Source: an unidentified bacterial endosymbiont (lineage in GTDB: Bacteria; Pseudomonadota; Gammaproteobacteria; Enterobacterales; Enterobacteriaceae). Taken from it: a DNA stretch of 64,000 bases. The position numbers and the translations under genes were made by a program. This document shows, one piece after another, positions 46,304-62,052 of this stretch (position 1 is its first letter; every line of letters begins with the position of its first letter). A model generated the notes under the pieces. That model was not told where the DNA came from and ran no database searches. It saw nothing but the letters and a program-made list of their open reading frames with translations. The stretch spans positions 1,302,001 to 1,366,000 of the forward strand of contig NZ_OU963893.1 of NCBI RefSeq assembly GCF_918797525.1. The letters are read 5' to 3'.

Positions 46304-48877
46304 ATGCGTCTGGATCGTCTTACTAATAAATTCCAGCTTGCTCTCGCCGATGCCCAGTCTCTCGCGCTGGGGCACGACAACCAATTCATCGAACCTCTTC
46401 ATTTAATGAGCGCCTTGCTGAATCAGGAAGGGGGATCGATACGTCCATTATTAACGTCCGCTGGCATTAATGCTGGCCAGTTGCGTACCGCCATCGAGCA
46501 GGCGCTAAGCCGTTTACCGCAGGTAGAAGGTACCGGGGGTGATGTACAGCCTTCTCAGGATTTGGTGCGTATACTGAACCTTTGCGACAAGCTGGCGCAA
46601 AAACGTGGGGACAACTTTATTTCGTCGGAACTGTTTGTTCTGGCGGCGCTTGAATCACGCGGTACCTTGACCGACCTGCTGAAAACTGCCGGCGCGACCA
46701 CCGCCAATGTGACTCAGGCGATTGAAAAAATGCGTGGGGGTGAAAGCGTGAACGATCAGGGAGCCGAAGACCAACGTCAGGCGTTGAAGAAATTTACGGT
46801 CGATCTGACCGAGCGTGCTGAACAGGGCAAACTTGACCCGGTGATCGGCCGTGATGAAGAGATTCGGCGTACCATCCAGGTGCTGCAGCGTCGTACCAAA
46901 AACAACCCGGTACTGATTGGTGAACCCGGTGTCGGTAAAACCGCCATCGTTGAAGGACTGGCGCAGCGTATTGTTAACGGCGAAGTGCCAGAAGGGCTGA
47001 AAGGTCGCCGCGTTCTGGCGCTGGATATGGGCGCGCTGGTGGCGGGGGCGAAATACCGCGGTGAGTTCGAAGAGCGCCTCAAAGGTGTGCTTAACGATCT
47101 GGCGAAACAGGAAGGTAACGTCATTCTGTTTATCGACGAACTGCACACTATGGTCGGCGCGGGTAAAGCAGACGGTGCCATGGATGCCGGGAATATGCTG
47201 AAACCTGCTCTGGCACGTGGTGAACTTCATTGCGTGGGTGCGACTACGCTGGACGAGTATCGTCAATATATTGAAAAAGATGCTGCGCTGGAGCGTCGTT
47301 TCCAGAAAGTGTTTGTTGCCGAGCCAAGTGTTGAAGATACCATTGCCATCCTGCGTGGTCTGAAAGAACGTTATGAACTGCACCACCATGTGCAGATAAC
47401 CGACCCGGCAATAGTTGCTGCGGCTACGCTGTCGCATCGCTATATCGCTGACCGTCAGCTGCCAGACAAAGCCATTGACCTGATTGATGAAGCGGCATCC
47501 AGCATTCGTATGCAGATTGACTCGAAGCCGGAAGAACTCGACAGGCTCGATCGCCGTATCATCCAGCTCAAGCTGGAACAGCAGGCACTAAAGAAAGAGT
47601 CTGATGAAGCCAGTAAAAAACGGCTGGATATGCTTAACGAGGAGCTGGACGATAAAGAGCGCCAGTATTCCGTTCTAGAAGAAGAGTGGAAAGCGGAGAA
47701 AGCGTCGCTCTCTGGTACGCAGACGATTAAAGCTGAACTGGAGCAGGCAAAAATTGCCATTGAGCAGGCGCGTCGCGTCGGCGATCTGGCTCGGATGTCT
47801 GAGCTGCAGTACGGCAAAATTCCTGAGCTGGAAAAACAGCTTGAGGCCGCAACGCAGTCTGAAGGTAAAACGATGCGTCTGTTACGTAACAGAGTGACGG
47901 ATGCGGAAATCGCTGAGGTATTGGCCCGCTGGACAGGTATCCCCGTAGCACGCATGCTGGAAGGCGAGCGCGAAAAACTGCTGCGTATGGAGCAGGAACT
48001 GCATAATCGCGTGATTGGTCAGAACGAGGCGGTCGAAGCGGTCTCCAACGCCATTCGTCGTAGCCGTGCGGGACTGTCCGATCCCAATCGCCCCATTGGT
48101 TCGTTCCTGTTTCTGGGGCCAACCGGTGTCGGTAAAACCGAGTTGTGTAAAGCGCTGGCTAACTTTATGTTCGACAGCGATGACGCAATGGTGCGTATCG
48201 ATATGTCCGAATTTATGGAGAAACACTCCGTTTCGCGCCTTGTCGGGGCACCTCCTGGATATGTCGGTTATGAAGAGGGGGGCTACCTGACGGAAGCGGT
48301 TCGTCGTCGTCCTTATTCTGTCATCCTTCTGGATGAAGTGGAAAAAGCTCACCCGGATGTATTCAACATTCTTCTGCAAGTGCTGGATGATGGTCGTCTG
48401 ACAGACGGGCAGGGAAGAACGGTCGACTTCCGCAATACGGTAGTGATCATGACCTCGAACCTGGGTTCTGATTTGATTCAGGAACGTTTCGGGGACCTGG
48501 ATTACAGCCATATGAAAGATCTGGTGCTGGGTGTGGTCAGCCAAAATTTCCGTCCGGAATTTATCAACCGTATTGATGAAGTGGTGGTCTTCCATCCTCT
48601 GGGTGAGAAACACATTGCGTCTATTGCACAAATCCAGTTGCAGCGTCTTTATAAACGTCTGGAAGAGCGTGGATATGAAATTCACATCTCCGATGAGGCG
48701 CTGAAACTGTTGAGCGAGAATGGTTACGATCCGGTTTACGGTGCGCGCCCACTTAAACGAGCGATTCAGCAGCAGATCGAGAACCCGCTGGCGCAGCAAA
48801 TTCTCTCCGGAGAGCTTATTCCGGGCAAAGCTATCCGACTGGAAGCCAACGACAATCGCATTGTGGCCGTGCAGTAA
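46304..48877 (+). CDS. clpB: disaggregase ClpB
   Basis: 857 residues from the ATG at 46304, the E. coli length. N domain; AAA-1 with [13 protein letters not shown]; the coiled-coil middle domain (about 410-520); AAA-2 with [30 protein letters not shown] and [14 protein letters not shown]. An internal start about 150 codons downstream may give the short form, as in E. coli. With DnaK/DnaJ/GrpE it extracts proteins from aggregates. Confidence 0.98.
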   Translation: MRLDRLTNKFQLALADAQSLALGHDNQFIEPLHLMSALLNQEGGSIRPLLTSAGINAGQLRTAIEQALSRLPQVEGTGGDVQPSQDLVRILNLCDKLAQKRGDNFISSELFVLAALESRGTLTDLLKTAGATTANVTQAIEKMRGGESVNDQGAEDQRQALKKFTVDLTERAEQGKLDPVIGRDEEIRRTIQVLQRRTKNNPVLIGEPGVGKTAIVEGLAQRIVNGEVPEGLKGRRVLALDMGALVAGAKYRGEFEERLKGVLNDLAKQEGNVILFIDELHTMVGAGKADGAMDAGNMLKPALARGELHCVGATTLDEYRQYIEKDAALERRFQKVFVAEPSVEDTIAILRGLKERYELHHHVQITDPAIVAAATLSHRYIADRQLPDKAIDLIDEAASSIRMQIDSKPEELDRLDRRIIQLKLEQQALKKESDEASKKRLDMLNEELDDKERQYSVLEEEWKAEKASLSGTQTIKAELEQAKIAIEQARRVGDLARMSELQYGKIPELEKQLEAATQSEGKTMRLLRNRVTDAEIAEVLARWTGIPVARMLEGEREKLLRMEQELHNRVIGQNEAVEAVSNAIRRSRAGLSDPNRPIGSFLFLGPTGVGKTELCKALANFMFDSDDAMVRIDMSEFMEKHSVSRLVGAPPGYVGYEEGGYLTEAVRRRPYSVILLDEVEKAHPDVFNILLQVLDDGRLTDGQGRTVDFRNTVVIMTSNLGSDLIQERFGDLDYSHMKDLVLGVVSQNFRPEFINRIDEVVVFHPLGEKHIASIAQIQLQRLYKRLEERGYEIHISDEALKLLSENGYDPVYGARPLKRAIQQQIENPLAQQILSGELIPGKAIRLEANDNRIVAVQ

Positions 48878-48890
48878 GTCACAAAACATC

Positions 48891-48918
48891 AAAAACGAGC
48901 CCCTTGTGGCTCGTTTTT
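48891..48918 (+). terminator. terminator of clpB
   Basis: AACGAGCC, a short loop and GGCTCGTT with a T run, 14 bases after the stop. Confidence 0.85.
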
Positions 48919-49000
48919 GTTTAAAAACCAGGCGAAATTAAGGCCGCAAACGAAATTTGCCTGGAAAGTGAGCGATCGATAAATAATTTTCAATTTATTC

Positions 49001-49035
49001 TTGCGACTTAAGAATTACCCCCTATAATGCGCCTC
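49001..49035 (+). promoter_or_regulatory. rRNA operon promoter P1
   Basis: TTGCGA (49001) and TATAAT (49023) with 16-base spacing, a GCGCC discriminator and an AT-rich UP element just upstream, the usual form of rrn P1. Confidence 0.85.
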
Positions 49036-49119
49036 CACTGACACGGAACAACGGCTTACAGGCCGCCGGGTTAGCGGGGTTCAGCGATGAACTCTCGCAG
49101 AGAAAAGCGAAATAAACGC

Positions 49120-49155
49120 TTGACTCTGTAGCGGGAAAGCGTAATATGCACACCC
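49120..49155 (+). promoter_or_regulatory. rRNA operon promoter P2
   Basis: TTGACT (49120) and TAATAT (49142), 16-base spacing, about 119 bases after P1. Confidence 0.82.
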
Positions 49156-49183
49156 CGCGCCGCAGCAAAAAGCGAAGCGGCAC

Positions 49184-49195
49184 TGCTCTTTAACA
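49184..49195 (+). promoter_or_regulatory. boxA antitermination site in the 16S leader
   Basis: TGCTCTTTAACA is the boxA at which the Nus complex assembles. A second copy (TGCTCTTTAAAA) lies at 51103-51114 before 23S. Confidence 0.85.
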
Positions 49196-49327
49196 ATTTA
49201 TCAGACAATCTGTGTGGGCACTCAAAGTGACATGGATTCTTAATGTCTTCGGACAATAAATGAATACCAAGTCTCTGAGTGAACATACGTAATTCATTAC
49301 GAAGTTTAATTCACGAGCATCAAACTT

Positions 49328-50867
<1,540 letters not shown>

Positions 50868-50952
50868 CCTTAAAGAACCTGCCTTTGTAGTGCTCACACA
50901 GATTGTCTGATGAAAAATAAATAGCAAGGCGTCTTGCGATTGAGACTTTAGT

Positions 50953-51028
50953 GTCCCCTTCGTCTAGAGGCCCAGGACACCGCCCTTTCACGGCGGTAAC
51001 AGGGGTTCGAATCCCCTAGGGGACGCCA
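50953..51028 (+). tRNA. tRNA-Glu (TTC anticodon)
   Basis: 76 bases, GTCCCCTTCGTCTAGAGGCC to encoded CCA; anticodon TTC in the loop CCTTTCAC and T-arm GGTTCGAATCC. It is the only tRNA in the 16S-23S spacer, as in E. coli rrnG. Confidence 0.97.
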
Positions 51029-51210
51029 CTTGCTGGGTGTGAGTGAAAGGCACAACCAACCGATATCTCAAAACTGACTCAGTGAGTCACGTTTGAGATA
51101 GTTGCTCTTTAAAAATCTGGATCAAGCTGAAAATTGAAACGACACACAGTTATGTGTGTTCGGGTCTCTCAAATTTTCACAATCAGAGGCGAAACAGCTT
51201 CGGGTTGTGA

Positions 51211-54117
<2,907 letters not shown>

Positions 54118-54179
54118 ACAACGCCGAAGCTGTTTTGGCGGATTTGAGACGATTTTCAGCCTGATACAGATACAGAATT

Positions 54180-54299
54180 TGCCTGGCGGCTGTAGCGCGG
54201 TGGTCCCACCTGATCCCATGCCGAACTCAGAAGTGAAACGCCGTAGCGCCGATGGTAGTGTGGGGTCTCCCCATGTGAGAGTAGGGAACTGCCAGGCAT
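54180..54299 (+). rRNA. 5S ribosomal RNA
   Basis: 120 bases from TGCCTGGCGGC to CTGCCAGGCAT, closely similar to E. coli 5S. No tRNA follows it before the terminator. Confidence 0.98.
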
Positions 54300-54310
54300 C
54301 AATAAAGAAG

Positions 54311-54340
54311 AACCCCGTACCGTAAGGTCCGGGGTTTTTT
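54311..54340 (+). terminator. terminator of the rRNA operon
   Basis: AACCCCG...CGGGGTTTTTT hairpin, 12 bases after 5S. Confidence 0.88.
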
Positions 54341-54424
54341 GCTTGGGTGCGCTATAAACGTTCGCTGGCGGCTTCGACTTACCCTGTCTACAATTGTTAA
54401 ATTAATTTGAACAATGGTGCCGCT

Positions 54425-54877
54425 TTGAGACGTCCATTCGATTATCAGCAAGACTTTGCCAACATTAATTTTCGCGATGATCCCGAGCGATATCAGGTCG
54501 GTAGGGGAGAACAGGGCGTTTTAATGGTTGAGCCATATAAGAGCGAAATTCTCCCACACTGGCGGTATAAAAATGCTGAAGTCGCTGCGCGTTCTGCGAA
54601 AGAAATCTATGCCCTGTTTGAAGAATACCGCCGACAAAACGACTTTGTGGGTATGGATATGGCCAGAAAATTCATACAGATGGGCTATACACGTGCCCGT
54701 CGGTATGCAAATCATAAAGGCGGTAAAAAGTACGATCAGGATCGCCAGGTCAAGCCCCTCGATCATGACCCGGTAAAAGCGGAAGCCGCCGCAGTATTTA
54801 AAGAGTGGTGGGATAAAATCCGTGCGGATGATGATTATTTGCACAGAAAAAAAGCACATCAATGCCGGTGGGGATAA
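54425..54877 (+). CDS. DUF4385 family protein
   Basis: About 150 residues from a TTG at 54425 (LRRPFDYQQDF); a TTG at 54407 adds six residues, and no ATG or GTG is available upstream. Conserved blocks are YRVGRGEQGV-like YQVGRGEQGVLMVEPYKSEI, FVGMDMARKFIQMGYTRARRYANHKGG and FKEWWDKIR. A basic cytoplasmic protein of unknown function. It lies alone between the rrn operon and kgtP. Confidence 0.85.
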   Translation: MRRPFDYQQDFANINFRDDPERYQVGRGEQGVLMVEPYKSEILPHWRYKNAEVAARSAKEIYALFEEYRRQNDFVGMDMARKFIQMGYTRARRYANHKGGKKYDQDRQVKPLDHDPVKAEAAAVFKEWWDKIRADDDYLHRKKAHQCRWG

Positions 54878-55026
54878 ATACTATGTTCGCTTATAATTCA
54901 ATATCCGATCGACTTCACAAAAATAAATGAAACATATCAGAAACATTCTATTTACCTAACGATTGGTTTTAAATCCGGTTCTACTGGTGTGGGCAACTGC
55001 CCGCAATGTGAGACAGGGGATTTAAA

Positions 55027-56334
55027 ATGACAGAAACCGTAGCAAGTACAGATACGGAAAACGCAACCTTAACCGGACAGGATACCCGCCGTCGCGTCTG
55101 GGCAATCGTTGGGGCTTCATCGGGCAATCTTGTAGAGTGGTTTGATTTTTACGTCTATTCATTCTGTTCGCTCTACTTTGCTCATATCTTTTTTCCAGCC
55201 GGAAATCCCACAACGCAACTTCTGCAAACTGCAGGTGTCTTTGCCGCCGGTTTTTTAATGCGTCCTATCGGAGGATGGGTGTTCGGCAGGATCGCAGACA
55301 GAAGAGGGCGCAAGACATCAATGCTCATATCTGTATGCATGATGTGCGTCGGCTCGCTGGTGATTGCCTGCTTACCCGGATACGACGTTATCGGAACATG
55401 GGCTCCCGCACTCTTACTGCTGGCACGTCTGTTCCAGGGCCTTTCCGTGGGGGGTGAGTATGGCACAAGTGCGACATATATGAGTGAAGTGGCCGTTGAG
55501 GGGCGAAAAGGTTTTTACGCATCATTCCAGTATGTAACGTTAATCGGTGGGCAACTGCTCGCTTTACTCGTGGTAGTGATCCTGCAACAAATTTTGAGCG
55601 ATGAAGATTTGCGTGCCTGGGGCTGGCGCATCCCGTTTGCAATGGGAGCAGCCCTGGCCGTTGTGGCTCTCTGGCTGCGCCGCCAGCTTGACGAAACGTC
55701 TCATCAGGAGGTCAGGGCGCTAAAAGAAGCGGGATCGATGAAAGGGCTTTGGCGAAACCGTAAAGCTTTTTTGATGGTTTTAGGATTCACCGCCGCGGGA
55801 TCGCTGAGCTTCTATACCTTCACCACGTATATGCAAAAATATCTGGTTAACACCACCGGCATGCATGCCAATATTGCAAGTGTCGTCATGACGGTTGCGT
55901 TGCTGATGTTCATGCTTATCCAGCCGGTTATCGGAGCACTTTCGGACAAAATAGGTCGCCGCACCTCAATGATGATTTTTAGCGGCTTACTCACGTTAGG
56001 GACCGTGCCGCTGTTGACCGCTCTGCAACACACCACCTCACCGTATGCGGCTTTCGCCTTAATTATGGTAGCACTGGTCATTATCAGTTTTTACACAGCA
56101 ATCAGTGGAATATTGAAAGCAGAGATGTTTCCTGCGCAGGTACGTGCCCTGGGCGTCGGGCTTTCTTATGCGGTAGCAAACGCGCTGTTTGGCGGATCGG
56201 CAGAATATGTCGCTTTATCACTCAAATCGTCAGGAAGCGAAACAACCTTTTTCTGGTACGTCACGGTGATGGGGGCGCTTGCATTTGTGGTATCCCTGAT
56301 GCTGCATCGCAGGGGTAAAGGCATTCGTCTTTAG
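55027..56334 (+). CDS. kgtP: alpha-ketoglutarate permease
   Basis: 435 residues, major facilitator superfamily, metabolite:H+ symporter type with 12 predicted membrane segments. It carries [18 protein letters not shown], the loop motif [25 protein letters not shown] and the mirrored DKIGRRTSM. It imports 2-oxoglutarate with protons. GGGG precedes the start. The stop overlaps the convergent yfiM by four bases. Synteny with E. coli kgtP next to rrnG supports the name. Confidence 0.95.
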   Translation: MTETVASTDTENATLTGQDTRRRVWAIVGASSGNLVEWFDFYVYSFCSLYFAHIFFPAGNPTTQLLQTAGVFAAGFLMRPIGGWVFGRIADRRGRKTSMLISVCMMCVGSLVIACLPGYDVIGTWAPALLLLARLFQGLSVGGEYGTSATYMSEVAVEGRKGFYASFQYVTLIGGQLLALLVVVILQQILSDEDLRAWGWRIPFAMGAALAVVALWLRRQLDETSHQEVRALKEAGSMKGLWRNRKAFLMVLGFTAAGSLSFYTFTTYMQKYLVNTTGMHANIASVVMTVALLMFMLIQPVIGALSDKIGRRTSMMIFSGLLTLGTVPLLTALQHTTSPYAAFALIMVALVIISFYTAISGILKAEMFPAQVRALGVGLSYAVANALFGGSAEYVALSLKSSGSETTFFWYVTVMGALAFVVSLMLHRRGKGIRL

Positions 56335-56654
56335 TAGTGCGCCATTTGCCAGACGGCATACCCGGTCGTTGCACCGGCGACATCCCAGGTAAAATCTTTC
56401 CAGCTCCAGCCGCTCCCCGAGGGGCGGCTGTCCCAAAGTTCCTTAGACGCGCCGAGGCTCACTGAGAACATCACGCCGATTGCCGCGCTCCGATCCTGAC
56501 TATAGCCCTGGCGCTGCGCATACTCGTTTCCGGCAGCAGATAACATAGCTGATGCGATAAAGTGTTGCGCCTTATCCTGACCGGACCAGCTATCGTTTGC
56601 CATATGGCTGCATCCCGTCAAAAAAAGGGTCGCCAGCAGGAGAGGGATACGCAT
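56331..56654 (-). CDS. yfiM: YfiM lipoprotein
   Basis: 107 residues from the ATG at 56654, which has GGAG at proper distance; the GTG at 56660 overlaps that site. Lipobox LTGCS at the N-terminus, then [37 protein letters not shown] and a C-terminal [10 protein letters not shown] probable membrane lipoprotein of unassigned role. Confidence 0.92.
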   Translation of the reverse strand: MRIPLLLATLFLTGCSHMANDSWSGQDKAQHFIASAMLSAAGNEYAQRQGYSQDRSAAIGVMFSVSLGASKELWDSRPSGSGWSWKDFTWDVAGATTGYAVWQMAHY

Positions 56655-56699
56655 CGACACGCTCCATAAAAAAGCCCTGTCGATAACAGGGCCGGGATA

Positions 56700-58055
56700 T
56701 TAAAGTATGCGGCTGATAAGACGGTCAATACGGATCCGGCGTAACCGACGAATAAGCTTGCGGACCTTCACCGGATAGTCGGCGATGCTTTGCAGATCGC
56801 GATAATGACGGACCACCGTCGTATGTGTGCGGATAAGTTCCAGCTCGCGATCGCGTTTTTCAGTCAGCTCATGCAGCGGATCGTGGATCAAAATGGCATT
56901 TTCCAGATCGAGGCGCCAGGCACGAGGGTTTAGATTATTACCGGTCAGCAGCATCCACTCGTCATCGACCCACATCCCTTTAAGGTGGTACGAATTGTCT
57001 TCATCTTTCCACAGGCGAACCACTAGCTGGTCGGTGTTCACATAGTACTGTAGACGGCTCAGGAAACGGCGCAGATTAATCTCATAAAGATAAGGCAACG
57101 CGCCGATTATCTTAAACGGCTGATCTTCCGGAATGAAGAAGTCGTTTGCTGTTTTATCACCGACGATGATTTCCACTTTTTTACCTTCTCGCAGCAGCTG
57201 AATGATATTACGCACCAGCACTGCGGGAAGGTTGAAATATGGCGTGCAAATGGTGAGCTTGTGCTCCGCACATGGCATAAGATGAGAAATGGTTTTATTC
57301 AGCAGGCTGGATTTACCCAAACCCACCAGCGGCGTAACGGATAATTCTTCGTTACTGGCATCGCCCTGGAAGTGATAGGCCGCATCACGAAGTTCCTGAC
57401 GGAACGTGCGAACATCGTTTTTAATTTCCGGGCTTTTGGGACGATGCGGATCGTCAAGACGGTTTACACCGCGACCATGAACCAGGTTCTTATCCACCCA
57501 GTGAAACATGATGTCAGCCATTTGCGGATTGCGAATCAGATGGTAGCGGTCATATCGATATTTATCGAGCTGATGGAGATAAACATCATTCAGACTGGCA
57601 CCGCTGTAGAGGACGCTGTCATCAATGATAAAACCCTTGTAATGCAGGACCCCGAGCGCTTCGCGGGTATTCACTGGCACGCCATAAACAGGCACATCGA
57701 CGCCAGGATTTTCCTGCGCCGTGCGGCAGTACCAGTCCGCATTCGTGTTAGACGCGGCGGCGCCAATGCGGCCGCGCTGGCCACGGTGCCAGTCAACCAG
57801 TACGCGTACATCCAGTTCCGGACGTTGGCGCTTAGCATCATAGAGCGCGTTCAGTATCGCGCGCCCACCTTCATCTTGTTCAAGATACAGCGCCACGATG
57901 CAGATACGTCGCGTGGCGCTGGCAATCTTTTCCAGAAGCGTCTCCCGGAAATGCGCGGGAGCATAAAAGAACTCTACATCATCAACTGACTGAGAAATCT
58001 TCGGTAGTTGAGCAAGGTGTTGTTGATGTTTATTACGCTTAAATTTTGACAACAT
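56700..58055 (-). CDS. pssA: phosphatidylserine synthase (CDP-diacylglycerol type)
   Basis: 451 residues from the ATG at 58055 (MLSKFKRNKHQQ). Two HKD phospholipase-D motifs: HYKGFIIDDSVLYSGASL and HLKGMWVDDEWMLLTGNNLN. A basic C-terminal tail (RKLIRRLRRIRIDRL) aids membrane binding. It makes phosphatidylserine, the precursor of phosphatidylethanolamine. Confidence 0.97.
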   Translation of the reverse strand: MLSKFKRNKHQQHLAQLPKISQSVDDVEFFYAPAHFRETLLEKIASATRRICIVALYLEQDEGGRAILNALYDAKRQRPELDVRVLVDWHRGQRGRIGAAASNTNADWYCRTAQENPGVDVPVYGVPVNTREALGVLHYKGFIIDDSVLYSGASLNDVYLHQLDKYRYDRYHLIRNPQMADIMFHWVDKNLVHGRGVNRLDDPHRPKSPEIKNDVRTFRQELRDAAYHFQGDASNEELSVTPLVGLGKSSLLNKTISHLMPCAEHKLTICTPYFNLPAVLVRNIIQLLREGKKVEIIVGDKTANDFFIPEDQPFKIIGALPYLYEINLRRFLSRLQYYVNTDQLVVRLWKDEDNSYHLKGMWVDDEWMLLTGNNLNPRAWRLDLENAILIHDPLHELTEKRDRELELIRTHTTVVRHYRDLQSIADYPVKVRKLIRRLRRIRIDRLISRIL

Positions 58056-58165
58056 CACAGTGCGATTCTTCTCTGTTCATTGAAGGGTTGTCTGTACCAT
58101 GCAAACAACATAAGCGGACAATGATACCACCAGTACCCTTTAAAGTGGTTAACATTTCCAGCAGC

Positions 58166-60829
58166 TTACTTTTGATTATCTGCTGAAGTCAGGCTAAGGG
58201 AAAGGGCAACAATCCCCTCGTCAAGCTGAATATCAACATCGAATCCAAGCTTTCGCGCCAGGGTCACCATGCCGCGATTGTCAGGCATAGTAATGCCATT
58301 CAGGCGCAGTAATCCGTGATCGCGGGTGTAGCTGATGAGTTTTTCCAGTAACCGCCTCCCCAGGCCAAAACCTTTAAGATCGGATCGCACCAGCACAGCG
58401 AATTCAGCATCGATATTATCCGGATCCGAAATAGCACGCGTAACACCGAGGATCTCATCCCCCTGGTCGGAACGCCGAACGGCCACAAACGCCATTTCTC
58501 GATCGTAGTCGATCTGGGTCATATTGGCTAAATCATCATGGGTAAATTCATTGATTTCGCTAAAGTAGCGATAGTAAAGATCTTCTTTGGTCACCTGAGC
58601 GATAAACACGCGCAACTGAGGTTCATCTTCCGGCAGGATAGGCCGAAACAGCGCCCGCTCGCCATTCTTCATCTCAACCCACTCTTCCAGTTGCAGAGGA
58701 TAAGGGCGAATCGCAAGTCGACTCTCTTTGTCACCGACAAAAGGAGCAATCTCCAGCGTAACGTCTAGCGCAGTAAACTCATTGCCAGAGGCGAGCAGGG
58801 GATGAATGTCCAGGCGCTGGATCTGTGCACAATCGACAATCAGGTTAGAAACCTGGACCAGAAACTGACTCAACCCGGCAATGTCGAGCGGACGCAATGC
58901 GCTGCGGCCACGAATTTTTTTGCTCTTAATCGCCTGAATCACCAGGTAGCGAGCCAGGTTCATATTCAACGGCGGTAGCGCGACAACCGCCTGCTCCTCG
59001 GGTCGCCACTCAACGCCGCCTTCTCCCAGCATAATGAGTGGGCCAAAGACCGGATCGTGCTCCACCACCACCCGCAATTCCTGAGCACCCGCTCGATTCG
59101 CCATGCTTTGTACCAGCAGTCCGTGGATCCTTGCCTGCGGCCAGGTCATTTTAACGCGATCGATAATGGCATCTGCCGCTTGCTGCACTTCCGCGGCCGT
59201 GCGCAGGTACAACATCACACCCTGAATATCTGACTTATGCGGAATATCGGGTGAGCGCAACTTCAGGGCAACCGGATAACCGATCTGCTCGGCAATATGC
59301 ACCGCCTCAGCGCTATCGCTGGCGATCCAGGTTGGCAAGGTGTGGATGCCATAACTTCCCAGAACAGGCCGAACCTCGTGAGTATCAAGGGACGTCGCCC
59401 CCTCCTCAATAGCCTGCTGCAACTGACGATGCACGTCGACGGAATTGGCCGTCAGGTTATTGGGCAATGCCGGGGTTTCACGAAGTTGTTTCTGGTTACG
59501 GCGATACTCCACCATATGCATAAACGCGGTAATAGTACCTTCCGGCGTGCGATAGGTCGGTAGCCCGGCTTCACTGAACAGACGCCGCGCTTCCTGCGAA
59601 GAGAACTCTCCGCACCAGTTGGTTAACAGGGTGACGAATTTCCCGCGAGGATGATCACGAACTGTTTCAATCAGCGCCCGCCCACTTTCGCTACCGGGGG
59701 CGGCTGCGCTGGGCGAGTGAATGATCATCAACGCATCGAAATCCCGGCTGTCCAGCAAAATGGATATTGCCTTGATGTAACGCTCGCTGCTGGCATCATC
59801 GCGTAAATCGAGTGGATTGTCGGGCGTGACGCTGTCTGGCAAAGCCTCTTGCAGGCGCTGAAGCGTCTCTTCCCCCAGCGCGGCCAGCTTGCCATTGCGC
59901 CGCCACAGTTCGTCCAGCGCCAGCGCTGCAGGGGCCGCGCCGTTACTGATAATCATTAACTTCTCACCGCGCAGCGGGCGCATGTGGCTTAGCGTCTCGA
60001 CGGCGGAAAATAATTCGTGCGTATCCTGTACACGCAGCAAGCCCGCACGCTGGATCGCGGCATCCCAGGCGGCGTCCATACCCGAATGCGAATGCAGCAG
60101 GCGTTGAGCCGCGGGACTGCGCCCGCTTTTAATAACCAGAATGGGCTTATTGCGGGATGCGCTGCGCGAAGCCGAGACGAAACGACGGGCGTCACTGAGA
60201 TGCTCAAGGTAAAGGAGGATAGCGCTGGTTTTGCTGTCACGTGCCAGAAAATCCAGGAGTTCGTCTGCATCAATATCCAGGCTATCACCCAGCGCGATAA
60301 AATAGGAAAATCCCATCTCCCGCTGTTGCGCCCAGTCGAGAATGGTGTTCGAAACTGCGGCCGATTGCGAGATAAATGCCAGTTTGCCCTTACGGATCGG
60401 CACCGGGGAAAAACTGGCGTTCAGCCCCTGCCACGGGGCGAGCAGCCCGAGACTGTTTGGCCCAAGCAGGCGCATCTGATAGCGACTGGCACAGGCCAAC
60501 AGTTCAGAATGCTGTTCAGGAGGAGAAGAGAGAATAATGCAGGTTTTACAGCCTTTTTCCCCGAGCGACGCCAGGAGTTCCGGATTACGTTTCGCATGGG
60601 TGCAGAGCACGGCAAGATCGGGCACGAAGGGCAGACTCTGGACATCCGGCCATGCAAGTACACCCTGCACGGCTTTATACGCCGGAGTGACGGGGATGAC
60701 GGGGCCATGAAATCCACCAGCCAGCAGGTTACGCATCATCAGATAGCCTGCGCGATCCGGTTTCATTGAGGCGCCGATAACGGCAATGGATTTGGGACGT
60801 AATAGCGCTTCTAACCCTCGCTGGCTCAT
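58166..60829 (-). CDS. patZ: protein lysine acetyltransferase PatZ
   Basis: 887 residues from the ATG at 60829 (MSQRGLEALLRPKSIAVIGA). Further in-frame sequence to 60943 has no family support. CoA-binding/NDP-forming acyl-CoA synthetase-like domains (VIGASMKPDRAGYLMMRNLL, ATP-grasp region LRVVVEHDPVFGPLIMLGEG) are fused to a C-terminal GNAT domain (AEFAVLVRSDLKGFGLGRRL). It acetylates enzymes including acetyl-CoA synthetase. Confidence 0.95.
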   Translation of the reverse strand: MSQRGLEALLRPKSIAVIGASMKPDRAGYLMMRNLLAGGFHGPVIPVTPAYKAVQGVLAWPDVQSLPFVPDLAVLCTHAKRNPELLASLGEKGCKTCIILSSPPEQHSELLACASRYQMRLLGPNSLGLLAPWQGLNASFSPVPIRKGKLAFISQSAAVSNTILDWAQQREMGFSYFIALGDSLDIDADELLDFLARDSKTSAILLYLEHLSDARRFVSASRSASRNKPILVIKSGRSPAAQRLLHSHSGMDAAWDAAIQRAGLLRVQDTHELFSAVETLSHMRPLRGEKLMIISNGAAPAALALDELWRRNGKLAALGEETLQRLQEALPDSVTPDNPLDLRDDASSERYIKAISILLDSRDFDALMIIHSPSAAAPGSESGRALIETVRDHPRGKFVTLLTNWCGEFSSQEARRLFSEAGLPTYRTPEGTITAFMHMVEYRRNQKQLRETPALPNNLTANSVDVHRQLQQAIEEGATSLDTHEVRPVLGSYGIHTLPTWIASDSAEAVHIAEQIGYPVALKLRSPDIPHKSDIQGVMLYLRTAAEVQQAADAIIDRVKMTWPQARIHGLLVQSMANRAGAQELRVVVEHDPVFGPLIMLGEGGVEWRPEEQAVVALPPLNMNLARYLVIQAIKSKKIRGRSALRPLDIAGLSQFLVQVSNLIVDCAQIQRLDIHPLLASGNEFTALDVTLEIAPFVGDKESRLAIRPYPLQLEEWVEMKNGERALFRPILPEDEPQLRVFIAQVTKEDLYYRYFSEINEFTHDDLANMTQIDYDREMAFVAVRRSDQGDEILGVTRAISDPDNIDAEFAVLVRSDLKGFGLGRRLLEKLISYTRDHGLLRLNGITMPDNRGMVTLARKLGFDVDIQLDEGIVALSLSLTSADNQK

Positions 60830-60864
60830 GCAATTCTCCTGTGAATGCAAGCGACCTGATGATT

Positions 60865-61563
60865 TTAAACGCTTTCTGCCTCTGTTGCTGTGATGTTGCC
60901 CTGATGAACGGTTTTTCCCGCCAGATAGCGCTCGCGAAAACAAGAGAAATGGCTGCCCAGCGCGCTGGCGGCAAGGGTATCGCCGGCTAAATCAAGCAGT
61001 GCGATGGCCACTTCTGCGGTGCAATATTGCCCGTCGGCATGGGCTTCACGTAAGCGATAAGCCGACACGCGAGACAGATCGACGGAAATCACCGGCAGCG
61101 CATCGAGATACGGGCTTTTGCGAAACATTTTTCGTGCTTCGGTCCAGGTGCCGTCCAGCATAATAAACAGGGGCGGTTTGCCGGATGGCGGAGAGAAAAG
61201 GACCTGGCGCGGCGCACTGGCATAGGAGGCGGGAAACACGACCATCGGCTGATAATTTGGGTCAGCGACTAAATCCAACAATCCCTGAGGCGGTTGCGTG
61301 CGAGACCACTGAAACGCGGCGGTATCCGGCAAAATATCGGCAATAAGACGTCCCGTATTGCTGGGCTTCATCGGTTCGGTGTCGAACATCACCAGACAAA
61401 AGCGGCTTTCCGCCGTGCTCGGGGTAAGGGTCTCACATAAACACACCTTGAGCGGCAGCAGGCAACGCTGGCAACGGCGGATACGATTGCCCCGGGCAAG
61501 AAACGGGCGAGTGGCACGCGCAAGGCGTTCGGCGCGCAATTGAAGAACAGCGTTATCAGTCAT
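60865..61563 (-). CDS. tapT: tRNA-uridine aminocarboxypropyltransferase (DTW domain)
   Basis: 232 residues. Zinc-ribbon cysteines (CQRCLLPLKVCLCE), then LDGTWTEARKMFRKSP, the DTW motif in its family form, and SAYRLREAHADGQYCTAEV. The E. coli counterpart YfiP makes acp3U47 in tRNA. It lies 35 bases upstream of patZ on the same strand. Confidence 0.93.
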   Translation of the reverse strand: MTDNAVLQLRAERLARATRPFLARGNRIRRCQRCLLPLKVCLCETLTPSTAESRFCLVMFDTEPMKPSNTGRLIADILPDTAAFQWSRTQPPQGLLDLVADPNYQPMVVFPASYASAPRQVLFSPPSGKPPLFIMLDGTWTEARKMFRKSPYLDALPVISVDLSRVSAYRLREAHADGQYCTAEVAIALLDLAGDTLAASALGSHFSCFRERYLAGKTVHQGNITATEAESV

Positions 61564-61632
61564 AGGCGAAATGCAGGAAAAACCCTATTTTCGCAGAGGC
61601 AGGAACGGGGCACAAGATGTACCCCGTGATTG

Positions 61633-62052
61633 TTACAGTGATTCGTTCAACCAGCTTTCGAAAGGGGCTTTCGGCACCGCACCGTTGAGCATATCGACGA
61701 CTTCACCCTTTTTAAAAATCATGATCGTCGGAATGCTGCGAATGCGAAAACGGGCGCTAAGTTCGCGTTCGGCTTCGGTATTCACCTTCACGAAACGCAT
61801 CTGAGCGCTGCGCTCTTCGGCCACATCTTCGAAGATCGGCGCAAAGTTACGGCACGGACCGCACCAGGGGGCCCAGAAATCGACCACTACGGGAAGATCG
61901 TCCTTGAGCAGTTTGTCCAGCGTAGCACCTGTAGCGTTAATGACATCGCCATCAAACAGTTCATGACCACAACGTCCGCATTTCGCACCATCTTCAATCC
62001 GATCGTCCGGAATGCGATTAAGAGCCTGACAGTTGGCACATACGGTATTCAT
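61633..62052 (-). CDS. trxC: thioredoxin 2
   Basis: 139 residues, E. coli length. An N-terminal zinc finger (CANC and CGRCGH) precedes a thioredoxin fold with [13 protein letters not shown] and the cis-Pro segment [10 protein letters not shown] cytoplasmic reductase; E. coli trxC is in the OxyR regulon. Confidence 0.97.
   Translation of the reverse strand: MNTVCANCQALNRIPDDRIEDGAKCGRCGHELFDGDVINATGATLDKLLKDDLPVVVDFWAPWCGPCRNFAPIFEDVAEERSAQMRFVKVNTEAERELSARFRIRSIPTIMIFKKGEVVDMLNGAVPKAPFESWLNESL

Noticed and set aside
47882..48892. 336-codon ORF antisense to clpB
   Set aside because: Shadow of ClpB; His/Arg-rich composition without recognisable domains.
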